Origin: Zygnema cylindricum
Lineage: Eukaryota; Streptophyta; Zygnematophyceae; Zygnematales; Zygnemataceae
Length of the DNA: 64,000 nucleotides
Direction: 5' to 3'
NCBI GenBank assembly: GCA_037447655.1
Contig: JBBHKE010000244.1
Location: 134,001-198,000 of the forward strand
Position numbers and translations under genes: made by a program. Positions 32,655 to 44,154 of this stretch are shown here, piece by piece (within the stretch, counting starts at the first letter, position 1; the number at the start of each line of letters is the position of its first letter). The notes below the pieces were generated by a model. That model saw nothing but the letters and a program-made list of their open reading frames with translations. It ran no database searches and was not told where the DNA came from.

Positions 32655-34500
32655 TGGCATCACAAGTACTGTACTATAGCTCATGCGCCTGGTACGCTTT
32701 CGTACGGGCAGCCGAAGTACAAAACGGAAAAGGAAAACGTACAGCGTGATTACAGGGACTTAAACAATATTAAAAACCGGAAAAAAAATATCTGATGAGT
32801 CCTTCAGAGATTTTTATCTTTCATCGTAAAACTTTTGCGTGAAGGTCGTGAACGTCCTCAAAACTCTTTGTCGTGTTAGCCTAAATTTAGTGCGGATTAC
32901 GGTGTCCATGCTATCGGTTCTGTGCGGAATATAATTACACAAAACGCAATAACTGGATTCACCAGCTGGGAGTTGGAATGATCGTACATATTATGTACAT
33001 CTCGTACAGTATTCTGTACAATTTCTGCGATAAATAGCTAGTACGCCAGCAATCCCGTTTTGTACAACAGTGCTTCTATGATGTAAAGAGTGACATATTC
33101 TTAACTGTATTATATGGTTCACCTCAGTTGTTATATTCGAAGTAAGGATTTCATAAAATTGCGGTCTGATTATCCGCACTAAACAATTTACACTTTCAAT
33201 GGCCGCTCCAATCATCGGATCCGGCTCTACAAGAAAAAGCAAAAAAAAAAAATAGAAATAAAAGTTTCAAAAAGGTCCTTCAGATATTTTTCTCTAACCA
33301 AACATGTGAAAGACGAGCTCCGCATGGTTAGCCGAAGGTACCATGCTCCTTCCGACAGCCAAAAATACAAAACAATAATGAACACGTGTTATCCGGGCGT
33401 TGGACACGCGTTTACGCGTGCTTCTCTCACTTGCAAAGTCCAAAAGTAACCAATAAGAACAATTTCCAACGATCGATGGGGAGCCTGGCCTCTTTGGCGG
33501 CCCAGCCGCGGTTCTGGCTCGCGTTGCTTCAGGGAGATAGCCTCCAGCGCGTGCCAAAGGACGTTCCACACACTTGCAAATGATCTGGCGGAACAGTAAT
33601 CTGCAGAATACATTGCAAGTGTAAGGAGTTTGGATGTACGTCATATGTACTGTGTACAGATTTCAACATCTTAGGGCAGAGGTTTATGTTACAACTTAAT
33701 TCTGATTTGATGAGCTGTCCTCTACCAATATTTGAGCAGCGGGCTTAGCGTATATCACCAGTAAAGGTACTTTCGCATGTAAGCGAAACTTAGTCTTGTT
33801 ACTTTGCTTTTTAGCGAAGACTCTCCGTACAACTTTCAGAGCATTCGTATGTAAAGAAATGAAATCGTAACTTTAGATTGTGACGGATGTAGACGTGGGT
33901 GTGATTTGTGACGATTGTAGACGAGTATAGAACTCGCGACAATTGATGACGTTTACAAAATAGAGGCGGTTGTAGACGTCTAGCTACTTGTGACATTGTA
34001 GATGGTTAGTGTTTGTGACATTTTGACGTCACGCGTACTTATGATAGCGTCGACATCACTTATTCCAAAACATTCTGCCATGGTTTCCCGATTTTGTTTT
34101 TTCGTCGGTTTTCACCCTACTTGCCACCAAAATAAGCTAAAAGACAGCCAAAATAAATATTTTTTATAGATCTTTCACTTGATACCTTTTTTGCTTATTT
34201 TTATTGCAAGAATTGTGAGATAGACGCTTTAGTGCATATATGTCCAATTCGTACGGATTTGGACATTTTTACGAAAACTACGTAGTATTCGGTTGTTTCG
34301 TAGCTTTCGTAAATTTCTTACGTCTCAAATGTACGGCAAATTGTACGGACATTTTCAAAAAAAGAGACGGTAGTTCATTTGAGCGCGCGTGTTTTCTACC
34401 TATCCTCCACTCCGTCTTCAGAAGGAAGTCGCCGTTCAAGACGCCGTAAATTCCGCCGCTCGCCGCTAGTTCGTTGCACTTATCAGTTTTGCACATTTGC
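32655..34500. other. Upstream flank of HMA; no gene recognised
   Basis: About 1.8 kb with no recognisable coding sequence; the frames 33294-33644 and 33386-33583 overlap on opposite strands without a domain. At 33880-34035 a short degenerate motif (ttgtgac.attgtagacg) recurs several times. The region should hold the HMA promoter, but I cannot define elements. Confidence 0.45.
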
Positions 34501-34910
34501 TTCATTTGTGCGCGCATATTTTTATATGAGAGGCGAGCCGCGGAATTTATGGCGTCTCGCACGCGTATTTTTATATAAGCGACAAGCCGCAAAATTTATG
34601 GTGTCTCGCACGCATATTTGTATATGAGCGGCGAGCCGCAAAGTTTATGGCGTCTTGTGCGCGTATTTTTACATGAGCGGCGAGCCGCGAAGTTTATAGC
34701 GTATCGCACGCGTATTTGTATATGAGCGGCGAGCCGCGGAATCTATGGCGTCTCGCACGCATATTATGATATGAGCGGCAAGCCGCGGAATTTATGGCGT
34801 CTCGCACGCGTATTTTTATCTGTCCTCCACATCGTCTTTAGAAGGACGCCGCCGTTGGAGACGCCGTAAATTTCGGCGCTCGCCGCTAGTTCGTTGCACG
34901 TTTCAGTTTT
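34398..34910. repeat. 49-bp satellite array flanked by a ~90-bp direct repeat
   Basis: The word gcgtctcgcacgcgtat recurs at 34552, 34601, 34650, 34699, 34748 and 34797, a strict 49-base period (six phased copies plus a partial one from about 34503). The unit runs gcgtctcgcacgc.tatttttatatgagcggcgagccgcggaatttatg in outline, with an inner palindrome gcggc..gccgc. Both sides carry a direct repeat (34398-34490 and 34818-34910) containing atcctccac..cgtctt.agaaggacg and cgctcgccgctagttcgttg. No coding function. Confidence 0.9.
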
Positions 34911-35617
34911 TAGGGTTTTCAATGTTTAAATATTTAAATTAAAAAAGTACAAAAAAATACAAATTTTACCTACGAATTTTAAAAGTTTGAAATAGTTTTA
35001 TGCTCACGGAATGTAGTATTTGTTAGTTTACTCCGTGTGTTTTATGCGCATAAGACATCTATGCTTTAGTGGGAGAGGGATAGAGAGGGGCGCTTTCACG
35101 GACTTCAATTTTGCGAAATGGCGTCCGTTGGTCGAAACCCCCTCCACGGCTCTTGTACGGAAAAAAGTCACGCAAAGGCTGCAAACATGCAATGGGTTTT
35201 TTTTTTGGTACTCCGCGTACAAAAATTCTCAAAACCTTTTGACACGTGCGACAACATTTGCCTATTCGCTCACCTCATGTAACTATATATAAAATCACCT
35301 CGCAAGGTGATTTTATATAAAGTTTGAAGATGGGATGAAAGGACGCGAAATAAGGTCGAAAGGCGCTAAACGACAAAATAACTCGCGCTATACGACAAAC
35401 TGTAGTACATAAAAAGTTTCAACGTAACGTAATTTGTACGCTGGTAATTTCATTTTTTTGGTACGACTGCGGATTTTCACGGTTTTTCTAAGTTATAGAG
35501 GACAACAACATAAAATAATTGTAACTTTAGCACATGCGAATGTAACCTAAGAGAGAAGCAAAAAGGCTTTCGGTCAATCGGCATGTGATGCTCCTCTCTA
35601 CGTGACACTATAGTAGC
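34911..35617. other. Spacer with perfect 15-bp hairpin at 35286-35319
   Basis: tatataaaatcacct (35286-35300) and its exact complement (35305-35319) are separated by four bases. Otherwise AT-rich without a recognisable gene; frames 35020-35292 and 35028-35222 overlap on opposite strands and look random. Confidence 0.55.
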
Positions 35618-36390
35618 TGTAACAGTAATAGTGGATCGAACTTGGTCGTAAATAGGTATTTAAAGGTTAGGAATATAAAGTTATGAATTTGGGAGATGTC
35701 CGCGAAAGAATCGCTCGATTTGGAGTTTTAATTCAAAAGATAAAGCGATAGGTGTATTTAGGTGACAACCCGGGGTCATACTAACAAGTGGGTATCATTG
35801 AAACGGGTTATGGGTCAGATTAGTATCGAAATTTCGCGTGTACGTTTTATAAAGTACTAATGAAACGTTTAGTCGTTTAGTACGCACGATAGTTCGTTTC
35901 GTATAATTTTTAGTACGAAACGTCACTTTAATTTAATGGAATTTCGTAGGTAGTTTCGCGTGCAAAATTTGCGACGCACATTCGTGCGAAGTCGCGTTTC
36001 GTTTCGCGCGCACTTTTGCACGTAAATCTAATGTAGTGAAAAGTAGCGTTTGATTGGTTAGTAAATGCTACGTAGTTAGTAAGAGATTTCGCACGCTTTT
36101 GCATTGGTCAGTCCTTGCTGATCAATGATTGGCCCAGGTAAAATGTGTTCAACGGAGTGTTGACTCTGGCCTGGCTAGCCCAGGGCGATGATAGATAAAT
36201 AGTGAAGTCTAAGAGGCGAGTAGACATCTTTTCCTTTAGAAAAATTTATGGAAATTCTGACTGATCTTAGTCCTGAGCAAATAAAACCAAATTGGAGCAA
36301 TGGCATTTTTGCAGTGAAATCTCTTACAAACTAAGTAGTGTTTTAGTAGTTAAGAGATATAATTATTTAAGAGTGGAGAGCTGTAAAAGA
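35618..36390 (+). mobile_element. Truncated gypsy-type LTR (gypsy-3)
   Basis: Begins TGTAACAGTAATAGTGGATCG and follows the LTRs of gypsy-1 (49477-50445, 56279-57254) closely, including the cgtccgcgaaagaatc, tacgaaacgtcac and cattggtcagt blocks. Similarity stops at about 36390, where the minus-strand LTR begins. The missing 3' part and lack of internal sequence suggest an LTR interrupted by the next element and then lost by deletion. Confidence 0.8.
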
Positions 36391-36392
36391 GG

Positions 36393-36883
36393 TGACAATA
36401 CACCACAACAAGTCTCAGTGCACAGCGGAAAACGCCAAAGATCTTCCCGTAGCAACAGCAAGAGCACACAGAACTCATAGACAAGGTTGCGCTTTATTAC
36501 TTGAAAGAGAGTACAAGGTTGCGCTAACTATGTAGGTCTACTTGCGGTCCCCATTCACTAGGTCTACTTGACTATTTAAACTAACTGCTAGTCAACCAAG
36601 TACTATACAGCTGTACACATGGACCTTCACGGTCAATCGGGATCTATCCAAAACTTCCTTCTAGAACTATATAGCTCAATCTACATTCTGCGGCGTTGCT
36701 ATGCTGCGCTGCTACGCTGCTGCGCTACTAAGTTGCTACGCCGTTAAGTTTCTATGCTGCTATGTTGCGCTGGTCTGAAATCGCAGCTGCGCTACTCTAT
36801 AATCGCAACTACGCTGCTATGAAATCGCAACTATAGCAGCCTAGCCCTAGCCACTAAGTACCCAATTCTGTAACCCTGTTACA
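36393..36883 (-). mobile_element. Minus-strand LTR of an unidentified retroelement (~491 bp)
   Basis: Read on the minus strand the segment begins TGTAACAGGG after a purine-rich AGTGGGAGGCAC (a polypurine-tract-like sequence) and ends in TGTCA. It contains a TATA-like TTTAAATAG and an AATAAA. These are the expected parts of a 3' LTR lying downstream of the frame at 36929-37984. No partner LTR is visible to the right, so the element is incomplete. Confidence 0.5.
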
Positions 36884-36928
36884 GTGCCTCCCACTAAGGA
36901 TTCAGCGTCCCGCTGAACTTTGAGTGAC

Positions 36929-37984
36929 TCAGGGAAACTGCAACTGCCGGAGTATGTCGTATGTTTCCTCGCGATACTCTTCGAACTCCTGGCGAAGGGC
37001 GTCGAGTTGATTTTGGAGCTGTTCACATCGGGTCTCTAGTAACGCGATGTGATGATCTACAGCTGCCAACCGCCTCCGAGTGATTCGCTCCCGAACCTGA
37101 TCTTCCCCTTCCTCGGGTACTTCGGGTCGCGGCGGAGTGGCTGCCGGTGCAGGCTCCTCTTGTGCCGGAATCCGGGGTTCTTTAGGTTCAGCCACTGGGG
37201 AAAATTCCTCCGCTTCATCCGCCGGTTCCCACCGAGGTACTTTCCGTAATTTAAAGGACACGTGCTTCCTTGCAGCTCGGGCCCGCTGCAGAGCATTCCT
37301 TCGGGCCAGCTTGAGTGCCCGTACCTCAAGGGTGACCTCCGCCCTAGAGATGATGTCGTGGAGGCGGAAATCCCAAGGGTGATATTGACGGAATAACCCG
37401 GGAACATCAATCCTATACCTATAGTTGTCTTCTACCACTTGCACGAACGATAAGGCGTGAGGATTCAGTTGCACATAACCTTTATGATTATTTCCCAGGT
37501 CTTTTGTCCGCATGAAATTCCACATTGGGTGTGACAGAACGTCGGCAGGGATACGGATAGGATCTCTAGGCTTCCCTATACGCCATTCCTCAGGCCACTC
37601 CGAGGGGTTCCAATAAAACCTTTTGGCGAAGCTGAAGGCGAGGTCCGGATGCTGGGTGTCGACCGGTAGTGGAAAAAGGTAGTCAGGAATTTCCTCTCCC
37701 TGTTCACTTTCCTCCTCCGAATCTCTTTGGTTTCCTCGCAGGAGGAACACATCGTCGCCACTGTGGTATTGTGCATCTGCCTTCCTCTCCGCGCTTTCAG
37801 ACGACTGCCCGTCCGCGGTACTCTCCTTGTTTGGGTCCTGCATCACCTCTAGATCTGAGGCGCGCTCTTCAATTGGCGGAGGCGTTGGTTCTCGTTCCAG
37901 TTCCTCCGCCTCCGATTGCTCATGATCTTCTTTAAATTCCTGATCACCTTCCCGGGTTGGGGTATATTCAGGGTCCTGTGACAC
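36929..37984 (-). CDS. 351-codon open frame of unknown function, probably retroelement-borne
   Basis: The frame is open for 351 codons without interruption, unlike the other retroelement coding regions here. Composition is GC-richer than its surroundings. The frame opens with GTG; the first ATG is at 37843 (304 residues), and TTTTTGTGTCACAG at about 37976-37989 could be a splice acceptor, so the true start is open. The first ~100 residues are very acidic (Glu/Asp-rich with PTPPPIEE). The middle (about 110-230) looks globular, with EWPEEWRIGKPRDPIRIPAD and many Trp/Tyr. The C-terminus (about 310-348) is Leu/Glu/Gln-rich and likely a coiled coil. I do not recognise the family; an atypical gag is possible because an LTR-like sequence follows. 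No catalytic motif seen. Confidence 0.45.
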   Translation of the reverse strand: MSQDPEYTPTREGDQEFKEDHEQSEAEELEREPTPPPIEERASDLEVMQDPNKESTADGQSSESAERKADAQYHSGDDVFLLRGNQRDSEEESEQGEEIPDYLFPLPVDTQHPDLAFSFAKRFYWNPSEWPEEWRIGKPRDPIRIPADVLSHPMWNFMRTKDLGNNHKGYVQLNPHALSFVQVVEDNYRYRIDVPGLFRQYHPWDFRLHDIISRAEVTLEVRALKLARRNALQRARAARKHVSFKLRKVPRWEPADEAEEFSPVAEPKEPRIPAQEEPAPAATPPRPEVPEEGEDQVRERITRRRLAAVDHHIALLETRCEQLQNQLDALRQEFEEYREETYDILRQLQFP

Positions 37985-38018
37985 AAAAAGCCGGTTTTCT
38001 CAAACCTAACTCAACACA

Positions 38019-38474
38019 GTGATGACATTCGGTCATGAGAACCCGAGGAATGCACGGACGAGTGAAAAGTAGACACGCGTCCGCTAAATAGTCTTGTCGT
38101 ACATAGGCCGTACAAAAGGTACAACGACAGTAGTACTTGTTGGTACGGTACAGTAATGTGATTGGTCCGTACTTCACTAGATAGAAGTTATTAAAGGGAA
38201 TCAGGACTTAGAAAATTTTGGTAGGTAGTCACCTCTCCCTTTAAGAGTTTTTACAAATTGGCATTTTTACTGCCTCATAACTTATCGGCTGGTTGGCCGT
38301 TTTCAGTGAATCTTTTTGCAATGGACACAGAGGAGTCCAAGCTGCATAGGGGTGAAGTCAAACTGTCATTTTGCCTTCTTGGACAGCAGTGGTTGTGGCT
38401 TGAAGTGGGTTAGTTAAATACTATCTAGAGGCTTCTTGTATATTCTATGGTCCAATGGAGGACACAAAATTGCA
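38019..38474 (+). repeat. Truncated 5' LTR of copia-1
   Basis: Aligns with the 3' LTR from about 43414 onward: gacattcggtcatgagaacc, cgcgtcc.ctaaatagtcttg, ttggtaggtagtcacctctc and others. It ends near ttgca at 38474, 20 bases after the presumed gag ATG (38455). Confidence 0.75.
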
Positions 38475-41400
38475 GGTTATGGGCCCACCCTCTAGGGTAC
38501 CCACCTTCAATGGATTTGGGTTCATCTATTGGGAAGCCATGATGATGGGAGCTTTGTGCGAAAAACGATACTGGGGTATCGTCAGTGGACAAGTGAAACG
38601 TCCACCTTCGAAAACTTCACCAAGATTTAGAGGAGTAAGGTTTCCTCCAGCAACGGCTGCTTCAGCGGAGGAGGCAGATGACGAGGACAACAATATGTCC
38701 GAAAAGGGGAAAGGGAAAGAGACACCTCTCACTCGTATTGCACCAGTCCCGGGAGTGACGACCGTGAAGACCACAGAGAACGAAACCCAAATGTGGGAGG
38801 ATGTAAACATGGATGCCAAAAACTTCATTCTAAGGCACCTCACTCAAGCTTTGGCCACTTTTCATCATCACATTAACAAGGCCGAGAAGTTGTGGGTGAG
38901 TTTTGTGGATATTTATAGAGCTGAAACTATTCAGGAGCTCCAGTTGGCTGAGCAAAAGCTATTGAGTTACACTTACAAAGGAGGAAAGATGTTAGATTAC
39001 TGTAATGGTCTTTTTTGTTTGTATATGGAAATGGAAAGTTCCGGGTGGACAGGTACAATGAAAATGAAAGTTAACACCCTTATCATGAAATTACCACATG
39101 AATTCGAAAACATAGTGTACCGAGTACAGGGAATGCCTGATAGTTGATGGAAATGGAACACAGTGGTCAGGATGATACTTGTGCAGGAAAACACAATAGA
39201 GATTAGGAGAGGAGGAAAGAGCATTCAAGCTCTAGCAGCACGAGGGGACCGATGGGGAAAGGACTCGAAAAAATCGTACAAAGGGGAAAGAGATCATTCT
39301 GAAGGACCAAGGCCACCAAAGGGTCTTTGTCATTTTTGCAAAAAGTCGGGACACTTCATTGCAGATTGTGTCAAGCTGTCAAAGCTGAGGTTCCAAGAAA
39401 ACCGTGGAGGGGGTTCTTCGGAGGGAAGAAAAATGCACTTGTGGTTACAAAAGTGACAGGAGAAATTGAGGATGAGTCTTCTGAGGAGGATGGGGAGCTT
39501 CTTCTTGACGAGAATCTCGAGGAGAAGGAGATCCCTTGTAGACAGAAATGTGCATTTGGAGCAATTTGAAGGCTCCATAGGAAAGATGGATCATCGACTC
39601 AGGTGCATCCATGCATATGTGTCGTGATAAAGAACTCTTCACTAAGCTAAAAAAGATCCCTACAGTAGAGATAGAGTATGGGGATGGGAGAGTGGTTACT
39701 ACAGATCCAGTGGGATCAGTAGATTTGAAAGTCTTAGTGGAGGGGAAGACTTCTATACTTACATTCTCAAATGTACTCTACATTCCTCGGTTGAGTAAAA
39801 ATCTTATCTCTACGTCTGTGTTAGATGACAAAGAGTTTGATACCTTCACTAGAAAGGGAGTCTTTACAGCTAAGTATGGGGATGAAGTTTACTTCACGGC
39901 AGATAAGGGTAGCCAAAGAATGTTTAGGCCTAACCTGAGTAATGAAAAGAAGAATGCTTACTATGTTGGTGTTCCTAAATTGATGGTTTGGCATATGCGG
40001 TTGGGGCATGTACATTTTCATAGGTTGAGGGAAATAAAAAAGCTTGGGGTAGTAGAAGGCATTCAGTTTGGGGATAATGAAATGTTTGATGATTGTAGTG
40101 GCTGTGCTCAAGGTAAGGCTACAGACTTCCCTTTCTCAAAACCGCCACATATAGAGGTGAGAAAATATTAGATTTGGTCCACACATACATTTGGGGACCT
40201 ACAAAAGTACCTTCGGTTGGAGGAAAAAGGTTTATGATGACAATAACCGATGACTAGTCTAGATACTCTAGAGTAAACTTTCTAAAAACAAAGTCTAAAG
40301 CATCAACTTAGTTTAAAGAATATAAAGCAAAGAGTGCGAAGTTGCATAAAACCCCCATTAAAAGGATAAGGAGTGATAATAGGGGAGAATATACCGCTAA
40401 CCAGTTTGAGGAATATCAGAGAGATGAGGGAGTACAACACCTGAAAACTGTACCATATAACCGGGAACAAAATGGGGTAGTTGAGAGGTTGAATCAAACA
40501 CTAGGAGATAGTGCATGCAGTATGTTGGCGGACAAGAAAATAGGAAAGAGATTTTGGGCAGAGGCAATGAATAATGTCAACTACATTAAGAATAGAGTTC
40601 TTACCTCAGCTGTAAAGGGAGTGACACCTTATGAGAGATGGGTTGGAAGGAAACCAGATATTTCACACCTTAAAGTGTTAGGTAGCAAAGTTTACATTCT
40701 TGACACGGATAGGAAAAACTGGAAACTAGATGCTAAGGGAAAACCTGGATACTTTGTGGGATATGATGAGGATGTTAAGAGGTATAAAGTCTATGACTTA
40801 TCAAAGAAGGATATCATCATGGTCAAACACCTAGTTGTCATGGATGAAGGAAAGTCATTTGATCCCTTCAAATATACTAAGAAGATAAAAATCAGATTCT
40901 AGTCCGAAAGTGAGGAGAACTCGGTCGATCTCGAAAGGTACATGAGTGAAACCGTGATTGCAGATTTTGAAGAGATTCGTGATACAGAAGACTCACCGGA
41001 AACCTCACATACTCCTATGGAACTCGAGGAGATAGAAGAAGCGGGACCAGTACTGGCTTCCATGGACAGGGGAGCCGATAAGACAGTGAATAGCTTCGGA
41101 GTTTGAGGGAGGAAGGAGGAATTGCAAAAGGAAAACATGTCGCTCATAAGGTAACTAAGCTATCTCACCTAGATGAGCCTCAGTCTTACTCGGAGGCAGT
41201 GAATAGTCCAGAGAAAGAAAGATGGATCAGAGCCATAAATGATGAGATGGCTTCTATCATGGAAGAAAATGCTTGGGAACTAGCGGATTGTCGTCGAGAT
41301 AGAAAACCTATTGGGTGTAAATGGGTATTTAAACTAAAACTGAACCCTGATAATACCATTGAGAGATATAAGGCTCAATTGGTAGCAAAGGGGTTCACCC

Positions 41401-42766
41401 AAAAGGAGGGGATTGACTATGAGGAGACCTTTGCTCTAGTTGTTCGGTTCCCATCAGTAAAGATTCTCCTCAGGCTGGCAGCAGCGGAATACATGGAAAT
41501 ACACCAGATGGACATTAAGACTGCTTTTCTTAATGGTGAGTTAGAGGAAGAAATTTTCATGAGGCATCCTGAAGGGTTCGTGGAAGAAGGAGAAGAGAGC
41601 AAAGTCTCCAGGCTCATAAAGTCCTTATATGGATTGAAGCAGGCTCCCCGACAGTGGAATAACAAACTAGATGAGTTTCTCACCGATCTGGGATATATCC
41701 GTATCAGCTCTGACCATTCTATATATATGTTTGAAGATGAGAATGGTGTCATTTTTATTGCAATTTATATGGATGATCAGCTTGTGTTGAGTAAATCTTT
41801 GGAGAAGATCAATAGGTTAAAGAAAGATCTTAGAGGGAGATTTGATATAAAAGATTTAGGGGAGGCAAAATATATTTTGGGGATCTAAATAGAGAGAGAT
41901 AGGGGGAAGAAGATTATAAAACTTACTCAGAAAGAAGCAATAGGTAATATGCTTGAGAAATTCCAGATGGAAATGCTAACAGTTGTACCACTCCCATGGA
42001 CTTGAAAAAGTTAGTGATGGGAGTGTTGAAGGAGGAGTGATGATCTTAGACGATAAGATGAGTCGAAAGGAGAGAGAGTTTAGGAAGTCTATCATTTATA
42101 GACAAGTCGTAGAAAGTTTAATCTATTTTATGAACTGTACCAGGCCGGATATAGCGGCAGCAGTTGGAGTACTCAGTAGGAGTCTTATAATCTAAGGAAG
42201 AGAGACTCGGAGGCAGCCAAAAGAGTCATGAGATATCTGGTTGGAACTAGAGAATTATGGTTGCATTTGGGAGGGGAGCACACTGATATCACCACTTCGA
42301 GTGATGGCAGTCATGGGGATGTACCTATGAGAAGATGCACTTCTAGATATGTTTTGTATGTGGGGGAAGGTGCTTGCTGTTGGAGCAGTAAGCAACAAAA
42401 GGTGGTTGCTCAGTCTACTATGGAGGCTGAGTATATGGCGTCTTGTTCTGCTGTAAAAGAACTAATGTGGGTGTGAAGTCATTGTTGCAAGAACTGGGAT
42501 ATATGAAGAAGGGAGTGCATGAAGTCTTTTGCGATAATCAAGCTGCAATCGTAATTGCAGCCAATCCAAAACACCATTTCTTAAAAAAACATATGGACAT
42601 AAGATTAAGTTTCATAAGAGAAAAAGTTGAAAATAAAATTTTAAATCTTGTGTATAGACTTGATGAAGGAATGGTGGCTGACATGATGACCAAACCTGTG
42701 CCCTCTCCTAAATTAAAATATTGTCGGGAAAAATGCGGGTTGAAAGAAAAATTAAAATTAGACTAG
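38455..42766 (+). pseudogene. Degenerate copia gag-pol (copia-1)
   Basis: Gag 38455 onward, with an in-frame TGA at 39145-39147. CCHC knuckle CHFCKKSGHFIADC near 39330, then frameshift. Protease WIIDSGASMHMC near 39584-39625. Pre-integrase VWHMRLGHVH...CSGCAQGK; integrase core with RSDNRGEY (one Gly of the usual GGEY changed) and NGVVERLNQTL at 40342-40902. RT 41103-41888 has CKWVFKLK, QMDIKTAFLNGELEEE, LYGLKQAPRQW and the catalytic YMDD. RNase H 42228-42766 has QSTMEAEY, CDNQAA and KHMDIRLSFIRE. Several stops and shifts make it non-functional. Confidence 0.9.
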
Positions 42767-42780
42767 AAAATAAAAGGGAG

Positions 42781-43086
42781 TGTTGAAATTTATAGATTTC
42801 TAAAGTATTTTCTAGGTTTGAATATGTTAGTATAAAAGGAAAAGAAAAGGACCGGCAGCCGGTCTCCACCTCCTCTCTATAGCTTCCATGTAGTCACTGA
42901 AGGATAGATAGGGAGGTTGATCCATGGCTGCCTTAGTTCAAACAGACAGTTTTTTTTAGTAAGTTACTAAAAATATACCCGACAGACCCGAGATTTGATC
43001 CTTGTACCTGCGGTTCGTCAAGTTGGCCGATAGCGGTCAGCTTTATCTCATTAGACCGTACCAATGTTAAATGTTATGTATGTGAT

Positions 43087-43127
<41 letters not shown>

Positions 43128-43868
43128 GAGAGGAACAAATCCATTTAACTAAAACTGTATACGGCATGCATAGATACAGTTTTATGAAAGTACGAAGTAC
43201 GATACTATTTCAAAACGGATACCACGCATTTTGTTCCGACAGCGAAACAAATGTCGCGCAAGTATTTATAATGGCTAAGATTGCATCTCGCTGCAAATCC
43301 AACGGCGCACATCATCGCCGAAATCCTTTAGTGGTCACTTTGGCGTTTTGTGACGTGGCATGACCTAGACCCACGTGGAGTGATGACATTCAATCATGAG
43401 AACCCGAGGAATGTAGTGATGACATTCGGTCATGAGAACCCGAGGAATGTACAGACGAGTGAAAAATAGACACGCGTCCACTAAATAGTCTTGTCTTACA
43501 TAGGCCATACAAAAGGTACCGGCAATAGTACTTTTTGGTACGGTACAGTAATGTGATTGGTGCGTACTTCAGTAGATATAAGTTATTAGAGGTAATCAGG
43601 ACTTAGAAAATTTTGGTAGGTAGTCACCTCTCCCTTTGAGAGTTTGTACGAATTGGCATTTTTACTGCCTCATAACTTATCGGCTGGTTGGCCGTTTTCA
43701 GTGAATCTTTTTGCTACACACTCAGGGGAGTACAAGCTGCACAGGAGTGCAGTCAACCTGTCATTTTGCCTTCCTCGATAGGGGTGGTTGTTATTTGAAG
43801 TGGGTTAGTTAAATACTATCTAGAGGCTTTCTGTATATTGTGTGGTCCAATGGAGGACTCAGAATTCA
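42781..43868 (+). repeat. 3' LTR of copia-1
   Basis: Starts TGTTGAAATTT directly after the purine-rich aaaataaaagggag and runs to about 43868. Contains (TA)n at 43085-43125 and a tandem duplication of about 36 bases (agtgatgacattc..tcatgagaacccgaggaatgt twice, 43379-43450). The 5' LTR has only one of these copies. Confidence 0.75.
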
Positions 43869-44154
43869 AGTTACAAAATTACTTTTGTGATTTCGGTTGG
43901 ATTTTTGAATATATATTTTATGTGCAAAATTTTTTGATTTTCGTTGGTTGGCGTCCTAACATGTATGTTGTTTATCCAACGTGTTGTCGCTCAAATTTTT
44001 ATGTAAATGGTGATGTACTTCCTCGAGGTACATCACCATTTACAAAAATTATAGAAGCGAATGCTTCGCTAAAAAACATCCTACGGTCATTGTTGCCTCC
44101 CAAACATTTGGAGAATATTGGCAAGATTCTTTGTAATTTTGATTGCGTATAAAA
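43869..44154. other. Spacer with 17-bp perfect hairpin (44002-44044)
   Basis: tgtaaatggtgatgtac (44002-44018) and its exact complement (44028-44044) flank a 9-base loop containing cctcgag. The overlapping frame 43838-44152 has no domain. Otherwise no feature recognised. Confidence 0.6.

Larger units (their letters stand above)
38019..43868 (+). mobile_element. Ty1/copia retrotransposon, copia-1 (5' LTR truncated)
   Basis: 5' LTR remnant 38019-38474; internal region with gag, protease, integrase, RT and RNase H in copia order (integrase before RT); 3' LTR 42781-43868. The left LTR starts abruptly at agtgatgacattcgg, a point internal to the 3' LTR (about 43414), so its first ~600 bases are missing. 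No target duplication can be checked. Coding frames are broken repeatedly. Confidence 0.9.

Noticed and set aside
33294-33644. 116-codon minus-strand frame upstream of HMA
   Set aside because: Overlapped by equally open frames on the other strand, no domain, no splice-supported extension.
34505-34820. CRISPR-like regularly spaced repeats
   Set aside because: Units are directly adjacent with no unique spacers, in plant nuclear DNA; it is an ordinary 49-bp satellite.
43064-43363. 99-codon frame in the copia-1 3' LTR
   Set aside because: Starts in a (TA)n microsatellite inside an LTR; the 5' LTR copy is missing this part, and no similarity to known proteins is apparent.
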